NCBI GenBank assembly: GCA_029552245.1 | Contig: JAKPDW010000004.1 | Coordinates: forward strand, 62,001 to 126,000 | Direction: 5' to 3' | From: Deltaproteobacteria bacterium | Lineage (GTDB): Bacteria; Desulfobacterota; Desulfomonilia; UBA1062 | Length of the DNA: 64,000 nucleotides | Part shown: one piece after another, positions 1-9,318 of the stretch | Numbering within the stretch: position 1 is the first letter of the stretch | How the letters are laid out: each line of letters starts with the position of its first letter | Translations under genes and position numbers: made by a program | The notes under the pieces: model-generated | What the model was told of the DNA's origin: nothing | The model's database searches: none | Seen by the model: only the letters and a program-made list of their open reading frames with translations

Positions 1-144
1 ACGCTCAAAGGTCTTCATAACGACAAGCTCAAGACTGCAACAGGCGCCGTCAAGAGTCCTGCAGCGGGCTCGGGTGTGATCATCGACCTCGGCGAGAACG
101 AATCGAGCGGCGACGCCCACGACGCGGACTTCGAAAGGTACTGA
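1..144 (+). CDS. Methyl-accepting chemotaxis protein, C-terminal end (partial)
   Basis: An open frame runs from the window edge to a TGA and encodes 47 residues ending in DFERY. The flexible, Gly/Ser/Asp-rich tail closed by an acidic-aromatic pentapeptide is typical of chemoreceptor C-termini, where such peptides can tether CheR or CheB. The frame stops 50 bases before cheW in the same orientation, so it probably belongs to the same operon. The signalling hairpin lies outside the window, so the receptor identity is inferred from tail and context only. Confidence 0.6.
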   Translation, partial: TLKGLHNDKLKTATGAVKSPAAGSGVIIDLGENESSGDAHDADFERY

Positions 145-193
145 TGCCACGGCATGCCAGACCAGTGCTGAAGCATACGACAAGGGGGAACAC

Positions 194-712
194 ATGAGCG
201 TTGAGGGAATCACAGAAACGAGGCAGTACCTCTCTTTCAAGCTGGACAACGAAGAGTACGCCCTCGACATATCGAAGGTGAGGGAAGTGCTCGACATGAC
301 GAGGATCACCAGGGTGCCGCAGGCCCCCGCGTTCATGAAGGGCGTGATCAACCTGAGGGGATCCGTGGTACCCGTCGTGGACCTCAACAAGAAGTTCGGC
401 ATCAAGGATACCGAGTCCACCGTGAACACGAGGATCATCATCGGCGAAGTGGCCGTTGACGGCGAGGATACGGTGCTCGGCGTCCTTGCGGACTCGGTGC
501 ACGAGGTCATGGAGATGGAGCCCGAGAACATCGAGCCCGCTCCCAAGATCGGCATGCGCCTGAACACCGATTTCATCAAGGGCATGGGCAAGAAGGACGA
601 CGAGTTCATCATGATCCTGGATATCGACAGGGTCTTTTCGGCCGAAGAGCTCTCCATGATGGCGAAAAACAGCGCGGTCTCCGGCGAACAAACGCTTGAC
701 GCCTGTGCATGA
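194..712 (+). CDS. cheW: Chemotaxis coupling protein CheW
   Basis: A 172-aa protein made of a single CheW (SH3-like) domain. It opens with QYLSFKLDNEEYALDISKVREVL and continues with the typical GVINLRGSVVPVVDLNKKFG and a late segment ending in MILDIDRVF, all hallmark CheW strands. In the family it bridges chemoreceptors to the CheA kinase at the cytoplasmic face of receptor arrays. AAGGGGGAACAC precedes the ATG. It is the first complete gene of a co-directional chemotaxis operon that continues with cheR 38 bases downstream. Confidence 0.95.
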   Translation: MSVEGITETRQYLSFKLDNEEYALDISKVREVLDMTRITRVPQAPAFMKGVINLRGSVVPVVDLNKKFGIKDTESTVNTRIIIGEVAVDGEDTVLGVLADSVHEVMEMEPENIEPAPKIGMRLNTDFIKGMGKKDDEFIMILDIDRVFSAEELSMMAKNSAVSGEQTLDACA

Positions 713-750
713 AGCCCTCGAGGTGACCGCGCTCGACCCGAAGGACGAAG

Positions 751-1614
751 ATGAACGCGCTTCCACGAACCACGTGCACGACAGGTACGGTTTCACTCGA
801 CGTGTTCGAGAGGCTGAGCTCGCTCATCATGAGCGAGCTCGGCATCAAGATGCCGCCCAGCAAGAAGACCATGCTCGAGGCGCGCCTCGCAAAGAGGATG
901 CGCGATCTCAACATCGACGACCTGGGCGAGTATGTCCGTTTTCTCTTCACACCCGAGGGGACGAGCCGGGAACTGCCGCACATGCTGGACGCGGTCACCA
1001 CCAACAAGACGGATTTCTTCAGAGAGCCTCAGCACTTCACGTATCTCGCCGAGCACGCGGTGCCGACCCTCGTCGCATCCACCGGCGCAGGCATGAGGAG
1101 GCCTCTCATGGTCTGGTCGGCGGCGTGTTCGTCGGGGGAAGAGGCGTACACCCTCGCCATGGTTCTCAAGGAGTACGCAACGCATCACCCGGGCTTCCGC
1201 TTCATGGTTCTCGGCACAGACGTCTCGAACCGGATGATCGAAACCGCCCGCCTTGCCATTTACCAGGACACCCGCGCGGAGCCCATCCCTTTGCACTTGC
1301 GGGAGAAGTATCTCCTCAAGAGCAAGGACCGGTCGAAGAAGCTCGTCCGTATCGCGCCGGAGATCCGTTCGGTCGTGAGGTTCAGGAGGCTGAACTTCCT
1401 CGAGGAGGACTACCAGCTCAGGGAAAAGATGGACGTGATCTTCTGCAGGAACGTCCTCATCTACTTCGAGAGGGCCACGCAGGAAAAGGTTCTCCGGCAT
1501 CTCTGCGAGCACCTCGCCCACGGCGGGTACATGTTCACCGGGCACTCGGAGACGATCTCCGGCATGAACCTGCCCCTGAGAAGCGTTTCCGGCACGGTAT
1601 CGAGGAGGACCTGA
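751..1614 (+). CDS. cheR: Chemotaxis protein methyltransferase CheR
   Basis: A 287-aa protein with the usual two CheR parts. The N-terminal helical domain includes ELGIKMPPSKKTMLEARL. The SAM-binding domain includes VWSAACSSGEEAYTLAM, the D-V-S-N segment and FCRNVLIYF, and the protein ends with GHSETISGM. CheR transfers methyl groups from SAM to receptor glutamates during adaptation. An AAGGA lies just ahead of the chosen ATG. It is followed after one base by cheD, so the two are probably translationally coupled. Confidence 0.95.
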   Translation: MNALPRTTCTTGTVSLDVFERLSSLIMSELGIKMPPSKKTMLEARLAKRMRDLNIDDLGEYVRFLFTPEGTSRELPHMLDAVTTNKTDFFREPQHFTYLAEHAVPTLVASTGAGMRRPLMVWSAACSSGEEAYTLAMVLKEYATHHPGFRFMVLGTDVSNRMIETARLAIYQDTRAEPIPLHLREKYLLKSKDRSKKLVRIAPEIRSVVRFRRLNFLEEDYQLREKMDVIFCRNVLIYFERATQEKVLRHLCEHLAHGGYMFTGHSETISGMNLPLRSVSGTVSRRT

Positions 1615-1615
1615 G

Positions 1616-2167
1616 GTGCGTGCAAGGATCTTGCCGCTACGCAAGCTCGAGACGGTCTACCTGAGGCCGGGGGAGATGTACTTCGGCACAGACCCCGCAC
1701 GGGTCGTCACCGTGCTGGGCTCGTGCATATCCATCGTGATGTACCACAGGCCCACATCCACGAGCTCCATGTCTCACGCCCTCATGCCCGAGCGAAGTTG
1801 TTCGAGGAAGAGGGCCGTGGCCGGCGACGCGTTCGTCTTCGTGGACTCCTCGATCGCGTGGATGCTCGAACAGTTCTCCCGCATGGGCATCGACAAGAAA
1901 GACCTCGAGGTGAAGATCTTCGGCGGTTCTGACATGTTCCAGGACGCCAGAAAGGGGAACGAAGCGCTGGCGGTCGGCAAGAAGAACGTGATGACCGCCC
2001 TGAGGGTCCTCCAACAACACGGGATTTCACCGACGGCGTGGAATGTGGGGGGCACCAAGGGTCGGAAAGTGGTCTTCTACACGGATACCGGGGATGTGTT
2101 CACGAAATTCGTGAACTCCCGGAATGACGTCATCATGGGGAACAGAAAAACGGGCAAGGGGTCATGA
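1616..2167 (+). CDS. cheD: Chemoreceptor glutamine deamidase CheD
   Basis: A 183-aa protein starting at a GTG one base after the cheR stop. The segment [19 protein letters not shown] holds the catalytic Cys, and the His sits in SHALMPE about 24 residues later, as in CheD. CheD deamidates receptor glutamines and in many species interacts with CheC-type phosphatases; no cheC or cheX is visible here. Its last four bases overlap the cheB start (ATGA), indicating translational coupling. Confidence 0.92.
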   Translation: MRARILPLRKLETVYLRPGEMYFGTDPARVVTVLGSCISIVMYHRPTSTSSMSHALMPERSCSRKRAVAGDAFVFVDSSIAWMLEQFSRMGIDKKDLEVKIFGGSDMFQDARKGNEALAVGKKNVMTALRVLQQHGISPTAWNVGGTKGRKVVFYTDTGDVFTKFVNSRNDVIMGNRKTGKGS

Positions 2168-3249
2168 AAAAGATCAAGGTGCTCATCGTCGATGATTCCG
2201 CTTTGGTGCGGCAGACGCTTTCCGACATCCTCTCCTCGGACCCCCGGATCGAGGTGATGGGGACGGCCGGAGACCCGTTCATAGCGGTGGAGAAGATCGG
2301 CCGAGAGGTGCCGGATGTGATCACCCTCGACATCGAGATGCCGCGCATGGACGGGCTCACGTTCCTGAAGAAGGTGATGTCTCAGCATCCCATACCCGTG
2401 GTCGTCTGCTCGTCTCTGGCCGTCAAGGGCGGCGAGACAGCCCTGAGGGCGCTCGAGTACGGTGCCGTGGATATCATCCACAAACCGGCCATGGCCACGA
2501 AGCAGATGATCGAGGAGTCGCGCACCCTCATCTGCGACGCGGTGGCGGCGGCCGCGCAGGCGAGGAGGCAAAGACTCTCGCCCGAGAGCGGCCTCTTCCA
2601 ACCCAAGCTCAGCGCGGATGTCATCCTCTCCAGGGGCAAGCCGGTGACCCATCTCGAGACCACGGAGAAGGTGGTCGCCGTGGGCGCATCCACGGGGGGA
2701 ACCGAGGCTCTCAAGGAATTCTTGTGTGCGATGCCGCGCGACTGCCCGGGGATCGTCATCGTCCAGCACATGCCCGAAGGGTTCACCACGGCGTTCTCCA
2801 AGAGGCTCGACTCGCTGTGTTCCATCACCGTGAAGGAGGCGTCGAACAACGACACCGTCCTGCCCGGGCACGCCCTCATCGCACCCGGGAACCGCCACAT
2901 GCTTCTCAAGAGGAGCGGGGCGAGGTACTACGTCGAGATCATGGACGGCCCTCTCGTATCTCGTCACCGTCCATCGGTGGATGTCCTCTTCCGGTCGGCC
3001 GCGAGGTACGCCGGAAGCAACGCCATCGGTGTCATCATGACAGGCATGGGCGACGACGGGGCAAAGGGGCTGCTCGAGATGAAGGAGTCGGGGGCCTACA
3101 CCATAGCCCAGAACGAGGCGACCTGCGTCGTCTACGGCATGCCGCAGGAGGCTGTCAAGCTGGGCGCCGTGGACAGGATCCTCCCCCTCGAGGCCATTCC
3201 TTCCGAGATCATGAGTGTCTATCGACGACACCTGACGAAGACAGGGTGA
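2164..3249 (+). CDS. cheB: Protein-glutamate methylesterase/glutaminase CheB
   Basis: A 361-aa two-domain protein. The N-terminal receiver (residues 1-120) has D10-D11 and the phospho-acceptor D56 in [11 protein letters not shown]. The C-terminal methylesterase has the catalytic triad motifs GASTGGT (S176), VQHM (H202) and GMGDDGA (D298). CheB removes methyl groups from receptors when phosphorylated by CheA. It overlaps cheD by four bases and is followed four bases later by the MCP-like gene. Confidence 0.96.
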   Translation: MKKIKVLIVDDSALVRQTLSDILSSDPRIEVMGTAGDPFIAVEKIGREVPDVITLDIEMPRMDGLTFLKKVMSQHPIPVVVCSSLAVKGGETALRALEYGAVDIIHKPAMATKQMIEESRTLICDAVAAAAQARRQRLSPESGLFQPKLSADVILSRGKPVTHLETTEKVVAVGASTGGTEALKEFLCAMPRDCPGIVIVQHMPEGFTTAFSKRLDSLCSITVKEASNNDTVLPGHALIAPGNRHMLLKRSGARYYVEIMDGPLVSRHRPSVDVLFRSAARYAGSNAIGVIMTGMGDDGAKGLLEMKESGAYTIAQNEATCVVYGMPQEAVKLGAVDRILPLEAIPSEIMSVYRRHLTKTG

Positions 3250-3253
3250 GGCC

Positions 3254-5098
3254 ATGAGGCTCGGCACGATCATCGAGAGATTCAGGGCGGCGCTTGGCAA
3301 AGGCGATTGCCGCCATGTTCCGGAGGGAAGCGATCGCGCCATCCGATGGGCGGAGACCATCGAGCACCTTGTTTCACGGCTCGAAGACGTCATCAGGTCT
3401 TCAGAGGGCGGTTTCGTGGAGCTGGTGGAGAAGCTCAGGGAGTTTCACGCACGTGCCGATGAGATGGGACAAAGATCCCGCAGTGTGGTCGAGATCATGA
3501 GCGGCGAGGTCGTCGAGCGTACGACCGTGGATCTCGAGAGGATCCTGCGCAGCCTCGACGATCATTTCGCCAACCCCGAGACACACACGGAACGAACCAG
3601 GGCCGTCATCACGGATCAACAGTCCACGATGAGGCGCTTGAGTTCCACGCTGGACGACCTCTCCCAACTCGTGGTCAACCTCTCGATGCTGGGCCTCCTC
3701 ACCCAGGTGGAAAACGCGCATCTCTCGACAATGGACACGGGTTTCCTGAGCCTCGCACACGACGTGAAGGCGCTTGCCGTGAACATCAGGGACCGCACCT
3801 CGGCGATCCGGTCACGGGTCGAGGACATCCAGAAGCACCTCGCAGACACTCTCGAGACGGTCTCCCAGTTCGGGAAACGCGCGAACACGCACGCCCGGGG
3901 CATGCTCTCCCAGGCCATGGACAACCAGAGGGCGCTCCAGGCAAAGCATGACGGCCTCGTGCAGGCCTCCCGGCACATGGAGGAGGAGATCCGCTCCAAC
4001 GCCTCGGCCATCACAGACATCGTCATGTCGCTGCAGTTCCATGACATAACGCGCCAGCAGATAGAGCACGTCATGGAGGTGCTCACCCATGTGTCGTCCA
4101 CGATCCGGCAGAACGGGCATTCTCTGGAGGACACTGCGGTCTTCGTAAGCCAAGCCCTGGATCTTCAGCGTGCCCAGATCGTCAAGAGCAAGGACGAGCT
4201 CGTGAGCGCGGTTTCGAACGTCATCCTGCGACTCGAGAGGATCGCCGAGAACGTGAAGGGCATCCTGTACCAGGCACGCAGCTCCACCATGGCGTCAGAT
4301 GCCTCGGGGATGACCTTCCTCGAAGACCTCGAGTCCGGCATTATGTCCGTCATACACTCCATAACCGAGTCCTCGGCCGACCAGGAGCGATTCGCCACGA
4401 CAGTGGAGTCCGCAAGCGAGACGGCGACCCACATGTCCTCTTTCGTGAAGGACATCGAGCTCCTCGGCCTGAGGCTCCAGCTCATCGCGCTCAACGCCCG
4501 CATCAAAGCCGCCACTATCGGCAGTGAGGGGGCGGCGCTCGATACCATATCCGGCAGCATCTACGAGCTCTCGAAGAACGCGAGGGGGGTCACGCAGGAG
4601 ATCTCGACGATGCTGGAGCGCCTGGTCCACGTTTCAGGCGCATTCCGCGACGAGTTCTCCACCGTGCAGACCCAGAAGCGACAGACCGGCGAGCGACTCA
4701 TGGCAAGCATCCGCGAACTCGTGTCCCTGCTCAACGAGATCGATTCCTCGATACGGGCATCCATGGGCGAGGTCGAGTCGATGGGAGAGTCGCTCATGCA
4801 CGACCTCAGGGAGACGACGTCCGGGATCTCGCTGCACGAGGAGACAGGGCTCGTCCTCGACGAGGTCACATCAGTTCTGGCCGGGCTCATCGAGGAGGCG
4901 CACGAGATCAACCCGACTGGGCGCACAGTCTCCTCGCCGGCCTTTCTCGCTGAGTTCAAGAAGCTCTACACCATGGAGAGCGAGAGGCGCGTCCACCAGA
5001 TGCACCTCGAGGCATCCCAGGCCGCACCGCCCGTTTCGGATACGACGGCGGCGACGTCACAGGAAGGGGATCTGGGGGACAACGTGGAACTATTCTGA
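3254..5098 (+). CDS. Soluble MCP-like protein with a CheZ-type motif
   Basis: A 614-aa, largely helical protein with no signal peptide or membrane segment. Two regions resemble the chemoreceptor signalling hairpin: residues about 140-180 (LSMLGLLTQVENAHLS then a LAHDVKALA segment) and 402-440 (LGLRLQLIALNARIKAA then a YELSKNARGV segment). Between them, residues 260-270 read LQFHDITRQQI, which keeps the D-x-x-x-Q spacing used by CheZ phosphatases to attack CheY-P. The C-terminal 60 residues look disordered. Its place between cheB and a STAS/cheY/cheA block suggests an intracellular signalling scaffold or CheY-P phosphatase; function is inferred. Confidence 0.7.
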   Translation: MRLGTIIERFRAALGKGDCRHVPEGSDRAIRWAETIEHLVSRLEDVIRSSEGGFVELVEKLREFHARADEMGQRSRSVVEIMSGEVVERTTVDLERILRSLDDHFANPETHTERTRAVITDQQSTMRRLSSTLDDLSQLVVNLSMLGLLTQVENAHLSTMDTGFLSLAHDVKALAVNIRDRTSAIRSRVEDIQKHLADTLETVSQFGKRANTHARGMLSQAMDNQRALQAKHDGLVQASRHMEEEIRSNASAITDIVMSLQFHDITRQQIEHVMEVLTHVSSTIRQNGHSLEDTAVFVSQALDLQRAQIVKSKDELVSAVSNVILRLERIAENVKGILYQARSSTMASDASGMTFLEDLESGIMSVIHSITESSADQERFATTVESASETATHMSSFVKDIELLGLRLQLIALNARIKAATIGSEGAALDTISGSIYELSKNARGVTQEISTMLERLVHVSGAFRDEFSTVQTQKRQTGERLMASIRELVSLLNEIDSSIRASMGEVESMGESLMHDLRETTSGISLHEETGLVLDEVTSVLAGLIEEAHEINPTGRTVSSPAFLAEFKKLYTMESERRVHQMHLEASQAAPPVSDTTAATSQEGDLGDNVELF

Positions 5099-5120
5099 GA
5101 CACGGGAGGGGATCGCGAGC

Positions 5121-5474
5121 ATGGAAACTCAAATCGTTGAATGGAAAGAGAAAGACGGGGGGAAGATCCTCGTCCTGGGCGGCAGGCTGACAATACAGGA
5201 CGCCGTGCGGATGAGAGAGCTTCTCATCGAGGCCGCCTCATCGGGAAGCGACGTCAGCATCGACCTTTCCGGCGGGGAGTCTCTCGATGTCGCCTGCGCG
5301 CAGGTCCTCGCGAGCGCCGCGAAGAGCCTCGAAGGCAGAGGCCGGAAGTTGTGCGTCACGGGAGATCCATCCGAAGGGGTCGCACGGTGCCTGAGCGATA
5401 TGGCCATAGATCCCTTCCATACCAGCGGAACAGGAGGTGAGGGGAATGGGCAAACGAATCCTGAGCGTGGATGA
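5121..5474 (+). CDS. STAS-domain protein
   Basis: A 117-aa protein beginning ATG-GAA-ACT-CAA. It has the STAS alternation of strands and helices (ILVLGGRLTIQDAVRMREL, then VSIDLSGGESLDVACAQVL). The position that carries the phosphorylated Ser in anti-sigma antagonists reads D-V-A-C, so classical SpoIIAA-type phosphorylation is unlikely. STAS proteins of this sort occur in chemotaxis operons. The gene lies 22 bases after the MCP-like gene and its 3' end overlaps cheY by 29 bases in another frame, supporting tight co-expression. Confidence 0.75.
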   Translation: METQIVEWKEKDGGKILVLGGRLTIQDAVRMRELLIEAASSGSDVSIDLSGGESLDVACAQVLASAAKSLEGRGRKLCVTGDPSEGVARCLSDMAIDPFHTSGTGGEGNGQTNPERG

Positions 5475-5811
5475 CTCGACGAGCATCAGGCAGCTGGTTC
5501 AGTTCACCCTCGAGAAGGAGGGGTACGAGGTCGTGTCCGCCGTCGACGGCAGGGACGCGATACAGAAGGCGAAGGGAAAGCATGCGGACATGGTCATAAC
5601 CGACCTCAACATGCCCAACGTGGACGGTATCGAGCTCATCAGGTCTCTGAGATCCGACCCGGACTACCGGTTCACCCCCATCGTCATGCTCACGACGGAG
5701 AGCGCCCTCGAGAAGAAGGACGCGGGAAAGAACGCCGGTGCGACGGGATGGATCGTGAAGCCGTTCAAGCCGGAACAGCTCATCGCGGTGGTGAAGCGTC
5801 TGATAGGGTGA
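5446..5811 (+). CDS. cheY: Chemotaxis response regulator CheY
   Basis: A 121-aa single receiver domain: D9-D10 in LSVDDSTSIRQL, phospho-acceptor D53 in ITDLNMPNVDG, the conserved Thr in MLTTES and Lys in VKPFKPEQL. I chose the ATG at 5446, with AGGAGG seven to eight bases upstream, rather than the in-frame GTG nine bases earlier. It is the diffusible output of the CheA kinase, presumably acting on the flagellar switch. It overlaps the end of the STAS gene. Confidence 0.93.
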   Translation: MGKRILSVDDSTSIRQLVQFTLEKEGYEVVSAVDGRDAIQKAKGKHADMVITDLNMPNVDGIELIRSLRSDPDYRFTPIVMLTTESALEKKDAGKNAGATGWIVKPFKPEQLIAVVKRLIG

Positions 5812-5892
5812 GGGTGTGCGGGAAGAGGCGGTGTGGGCGTGCCGGGAGACGGCGCCGCCTGAGGGCCGATGGCACCCGCGAGGAGAATGGAC

Positions 5893-8067
5893 ATGGACAG
5901 ACAGAAGGAACTCTACCGGGAAGAGGCGTACGAGCTGCTGGATGGTCTCGAGGAATCCTTGATGGAGCTCGAGAAGAACCCGAAGGACCTGGACGTCGTC
6001 GGCCGGGTTTTCAGGGCGATGCACACCATCAAGGGATCGGGCGCCATGTTCGGGTTCAACGACATCGCCTCGTTCACCCATACCATAGAAGCGGTCTACG
6101 ACCTTGTCAGGGACGGGAAGATCACGGTCGATCAGCACCTCATCAGCCTGACCCCCGCATCCTGCGACGTCATACGGGAGATGTTGGACGCATCGCGTGA
6201 CGGGACGACACCTTCCGTAGAGAAGGCGACGCTGCTCACGAGCGCCTTCATGGGGTATCTCCCGGACAGCAGCGAGGCCGACACCGACCGGCAGGCCGGT
6301 TCCCAGCCGGGCATCGAGAGACAGCAGGTCGGGGACCTTGTGGAGCGGACGTGGAGAATACGGTTCAAACCGCACCGAAACATCTTCTCCAACGGGACGA
6401 ACCCAGCACTGCTGCTCAGAGAACTCGGAAGCCTGGGAACATGTTCGATCGTGAGCCATCTCGAAGACCTCCCGGACCTCAGCCTGATGGATCCCGAGTC
6501 GTGCTATGTCTGGTGGGACGTGGTGCTCACCACGACGGCGGATTACAATGCGATCAGGGACGTCTTCATCTTCGTTGAAGACCTCTGCGAGCTCACCATA
6601 GAGGTCATCGACGCGCCCGGCGAGACAGACGACGAGAACCCCCTATACAAGAGGATCGGGGAGATCCTCCTGGAGCGCGGCGACATCACGACCGAGGCGG
6701 TGATGGAGGCCCTCAGGTCGCAGAAGAGGCTTGGCGAGATCCTCGTCGAGACGAAAGCGATCCATCCATCGGCCGTACAGGCTGCCCTGGTCGAACAGGA
6801 ACAAGTGAGGGCGGCGCGCAGGAAGCGCATGGCAGGTGACGACACGACGAGTGTCAGGGTCCCCTCTGCCAAACTCGATGCCCTGGTGAACCTCGTGGGC
6901 GAGCTCGTCACCGTCCAGGCCCGGCTGAGCCAGATTTCCTCCCGGAGAAACGAGGCGGAGTTGATAGGCGTCGCAGAGGAAGTCGAGCGGTTGAGCTCCG
7001 AGCTCAGGGACATCACCATGGGGATAAGGATGCTGCCCATCGGTACGAGCTTCGCCAAGTTCAGACGCCTCGTCAGGGATCTCTCGACGGAACTGGGGAA
7101 GGAAACCCGCTTCGTCATGGAAGGGGAGGAAACAGAGCTCGACAAGACCATCATCGACAAGCTCTCCGAACCCCTTGTGCATCTCATCCGCAACAGCATG
7201 GACCACGGCATCGAGCCGCCCGGGACACGCGAACAGAACGAGAAGGCCAGGGCCGGGACGATCAAACTCTCTGCCATACATTCAGGGGCGTATGTCTTCA
7301 TCTCCGTCAGCGACGACGGGAGGGGCCTCGATGCGGAGGCCATCAGGGCGAAGGCCCTCGCCAAGGGGATCATCGCGCCCGACCAGGCCCTCAGCGAGAA
7401 GGAACTCTACTCTCTGATCTTCGAGCCGGGATTCAGCACGGTCACCGAGGTCTCCAGCGTATCAGGCAGGGGCGTCGGGATGGATGTGGTCCGGAGCACC
7501 GTCGACTCCCTGGGCGGAACCGTCGAGGTCGAGAGCATGCCCGGCCGTGGTACCACGGTAACCCTCAAGCTGCCCCTGACTCTTGCCATTATAGACGGCC
7601 TGCTGGTCAGGATAGACGAGGAGTCCTACATCCTGCCGCTGAGCGTCGTGGTGGAGTGCGTGGAGATCACCCGCCACGACCAGGAGTCGATCCCCGGACG
7701 CCATCTCGTCAAAGTGAGAAACGAGATCATCCCCTATATCCCGCTGAGAAAGACGTTCCGCCTGGACTCCACGCCGCCCGACATCGAACAGGTGGTCATA
7801 ACCGAGATCGCGGGCAAGCGTGTCGGGTTCGTGGTGGACAAGGTGATCGGCCAACACCAGACCGTCATCAAGTCCATGGGGTCGATGCTGAAGCGTATCG
7901 AGGGGATATCGGGAGCGACCATCCTGGGAGACGGTACCGTGGCCCTCATCATCGATGTGAACAAGATTGTTCATCATGACGAGCACGTTGCGAACGCACT
8001 GGGTACGCACGAAGCCATGACCACCGTAACGCGCCCGGTACACGGCCCTGTCTCTTCACGTATATGA
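5893..8067 (+). CDS. cheA: Chemotaxis histidine kinase CheA
   Basis: A 724-aa kinase. P1 holds the phospho-acceptor H44 in AMHTIKGSGAMFGF. A P2-like alpha/beta region follows (about 150-250). Residues about 255-315 form an insert with two copies of a G-E-I-L-(L/V)-E motif. P3 dimerisation (VRVPSAKLDALVNLVGEL), the HATPase domain (HLIRNSMDHGIEPP, then GRGVGMDVV) and a CheW-like P5 complete it. Of three in-frame ATGs, the one at 5893 sits seven bases after AGGAG and is preferred over 5869 and 5887. It ends the operon; a hairpin lies downstream. Confidence 0.95.
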   Translation: MDRQKELYREEAYELLDGLEESLMELEKNPKDLDVVGRVFRAMHTIKGSGAMFGFNDIASFTHTIEAVYDLVRDGKITVDQHLISLTPASCDVIREMLDASRDGTTPSVEKATLLTSAFMGYLPDSSEADTDRQAGSQPGIERQQVGDLVERTWRIRFKPHRNIFSNGTNPALLLRELGSLGTCSIVSHLEDLPDLSLMDPESCYVWWDVVLTTTADYNAIRDVFIFVEDLCELTIEVIDAPGETDDENPLYKRIGEILLERGDITTEAVMEALRSQKRLGEILVETKAIHPSAVQAALVEQEQVRAARRKRMAGDDTTSVRVPSAKLDALVNLVGELVTVQARLSQISSRRNEAELIGVAEEVERLSSELRDITMGIRMLPIGTSFAKFRRLVRDLSTELGKETRFVMEGEETELDKTIIDKLSEPLVHLIRNSMDHGIEPPGTREQNEKARAGTIKLSAIHSGAYVFISVSDDGRGLDAEAIRAKALAKGIIAPDQALSEKELYSLIFEPGFSTVTEVSSVSGRGVGMDVVRSTVDSLGGTVEVESMPGRGTTVTLKLPLTLAIIDGLLVRIDEESYILPLSVVVECVEITRHDQESIPGRHLVKVRNEIIPYIPLRKTFRLDSTPPDIEQVVITEIAGKRVGFVVDKVIGQHQTVIKSMGSMLKRIEGISGATILGDGTVALIIDVNKIVHHDEHVANALGTHEAMTTVTRPVHGPVSSRI

Positions 8068-8081
8068 GGTTCCCTGCATAA

Positions 8082-8148
8082 GGGTCCCGCCGGTCGGGTT
8101 GCGAGCGTTCGTTACGAACAGCTCGAGACAGACCCGGCGGCGGGATCC
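8082..8148. terminator. Possible bidirectional terminator hairpin
   Basis: A GC-rich imperfect inverted repeat (8082-8100 with 8131-8148: GGGTCCCGCCGG against GGCGGCGGGATCC) lies between the convergent cheA and M24 genes. The loop is long (about 30 bases) and there is no strong T-run, so it is only a candidate. Confidence 0.4.
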
Positions 8149-9318
8149 TCACCCGTCGATGACCGTGAGGACCGGCTCTGTGGCGCAGAGCATCTCGCCG
8201 CCGTGAACGGTGACGCGCACCGGGGTCTCCAGGCGCATGCCGCACACCCCGGGCACGGCCATGGCGAGGAAGGCCACCTCCACCGCGTTCTCCTCCAGGA
8301 CCACGTCCCGAAACTCGTCGTTGTCCACGATGGCCGGGTACCACTCGTGGCCCATGACGCCCAGCCCGTGGCCGAAGGACGGGATCGTGAACCCTGCATA
8401 CCCGAGCCCGCTCACCGTGTCGTGCACCGCCCGGAAGACCTGCCCCACCGTGCTGCCGGCCTTCAGGGCGTTGACGAGGGTCTCGGCCGTCCGTGCGAAG
8501 GCATCGGCCAGCCTCGCCTGCTCTGCGTTCGGCTTCCCGATGATGAAGTTGTGCGCCAGGTCCGAGTAGTAGAGGTTGCAGCAGGGATGAAAGTCCACGA
8601 TGATGTTCTCGCCTTTCTGGACGAGCTTGGTGCTGGGCGGGGTGGTGCCGTTCATGGCCCAGCAGGCGCGTTCGCCGGATGCCACCTCCGAGGACCCGGT
8701 CACGGCCCAGTGGTATGAACTCCCCAGGCGCCTGAGCTCCATCTCGCCGATGCCGGCGATCTCGGCCTCGGTCATGCCCACGCACAGTGCCTCCTTCACC
8801 CGCTCGACCGCGCTGTCCGCCATGGCGGCGGCCTGACGCATGAGCGCTATCTCGCCCGGCTCCTTGACGTACGAGGCCCTGTCCATCACGTGGTTGGCCG
8901 GGACGAGGGCGGCGTCTGGCAGGGCCTGCCTGAGCAGGTCGAACTCCGTGGAGAAGAGGTAGCCCGTGTTGCCGCGGGGCGAGTGACCGACCTCCACCCC
9001 TATCCTGGCTTTATCGAGGTTCAGGCTCCTGATCTGGTGCACGGTGACGTCCCAGAGGTCCATGCCCGGCAGCGGGGCGTAGCCGTGGATGTTTGAGAGC
9101 CAGGACTCGTGTTTCATCCGTTCCAGGTCGATGAGCAGCGTGGTGAGCGACGCGTACCCGTCCGTCGAGACGAGCACGGTGCTCCTCCAGGGGACGAAGG
9201 CCCCGGCCACGTAGCTCAGGCTCACGGTGCGCGTGCCGATGAGGAGGTCTATGCCGCTTGCGCGCATCTGGCCGCGGATCTTCTCGAGGCGTTTGGGGTA
9301 ATCGATGAACACGTCCAT
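8149..9318 (-). CDS. M24-family (Xaa-Pro peptidase/creatinase-like) protein
   Basis: A 389-aa protein with a creatinase N-terminal domain (about 1-135) and a pita-bread M24 catalytic domain. Visible M24 residues are the two Asp (IIVDFHP and YYSDLAHN), the His in GHGLGVMGHEW and a late Glu in GMRLETPV. The fourth ligand, normally the Glu of an M-V-F-(T/S)-x-E-P segment, is not obvious: the matching stretch reads NAVEVAFLAM. It may be an Xaa-Pro peptidase or a creatinase/ectoine-hydrolase-type C-N hydrolase; the substrate cannot be assigned. AAAGGAGGACCCC precedes the ATG. It stands divergent from the BMP importer block. Confidence 0.8.
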   Translation of the reverse strand: MDVFIDYPKRLEKIRGQMRASGIDLLIGTRTVSLSYVAGAFVPWRSTVLVSTDGYASLTTLLIDLERMKHESWLSNIHGYAPLPGMDLWDVTVHQIRSLNLDKARIGVEVGHSPRGNTGYLFSTEFDLLRQALPDAALVPANHVMDRASYVKEPGEIALMRQAAAMADSAVERVKEALCVGMTEAEIAGIGEMELRRLGSSYHWAVTGSSEVASGERACWAMNGTTPPSTKLVQKGENIIVDFHPCCNLYYSDLAHNFIIGKPNAEQARLADAFARTAETLVNALKAGSTVGQVFRAVHDTVSGLGYAGFTIPSFGHGLGVMGHEWYPAIVDNDEFRDVVLEENAVEVAFLAMAVPGVCGMRLETPVRVTVHGGEMLCATEPVLTVIDG

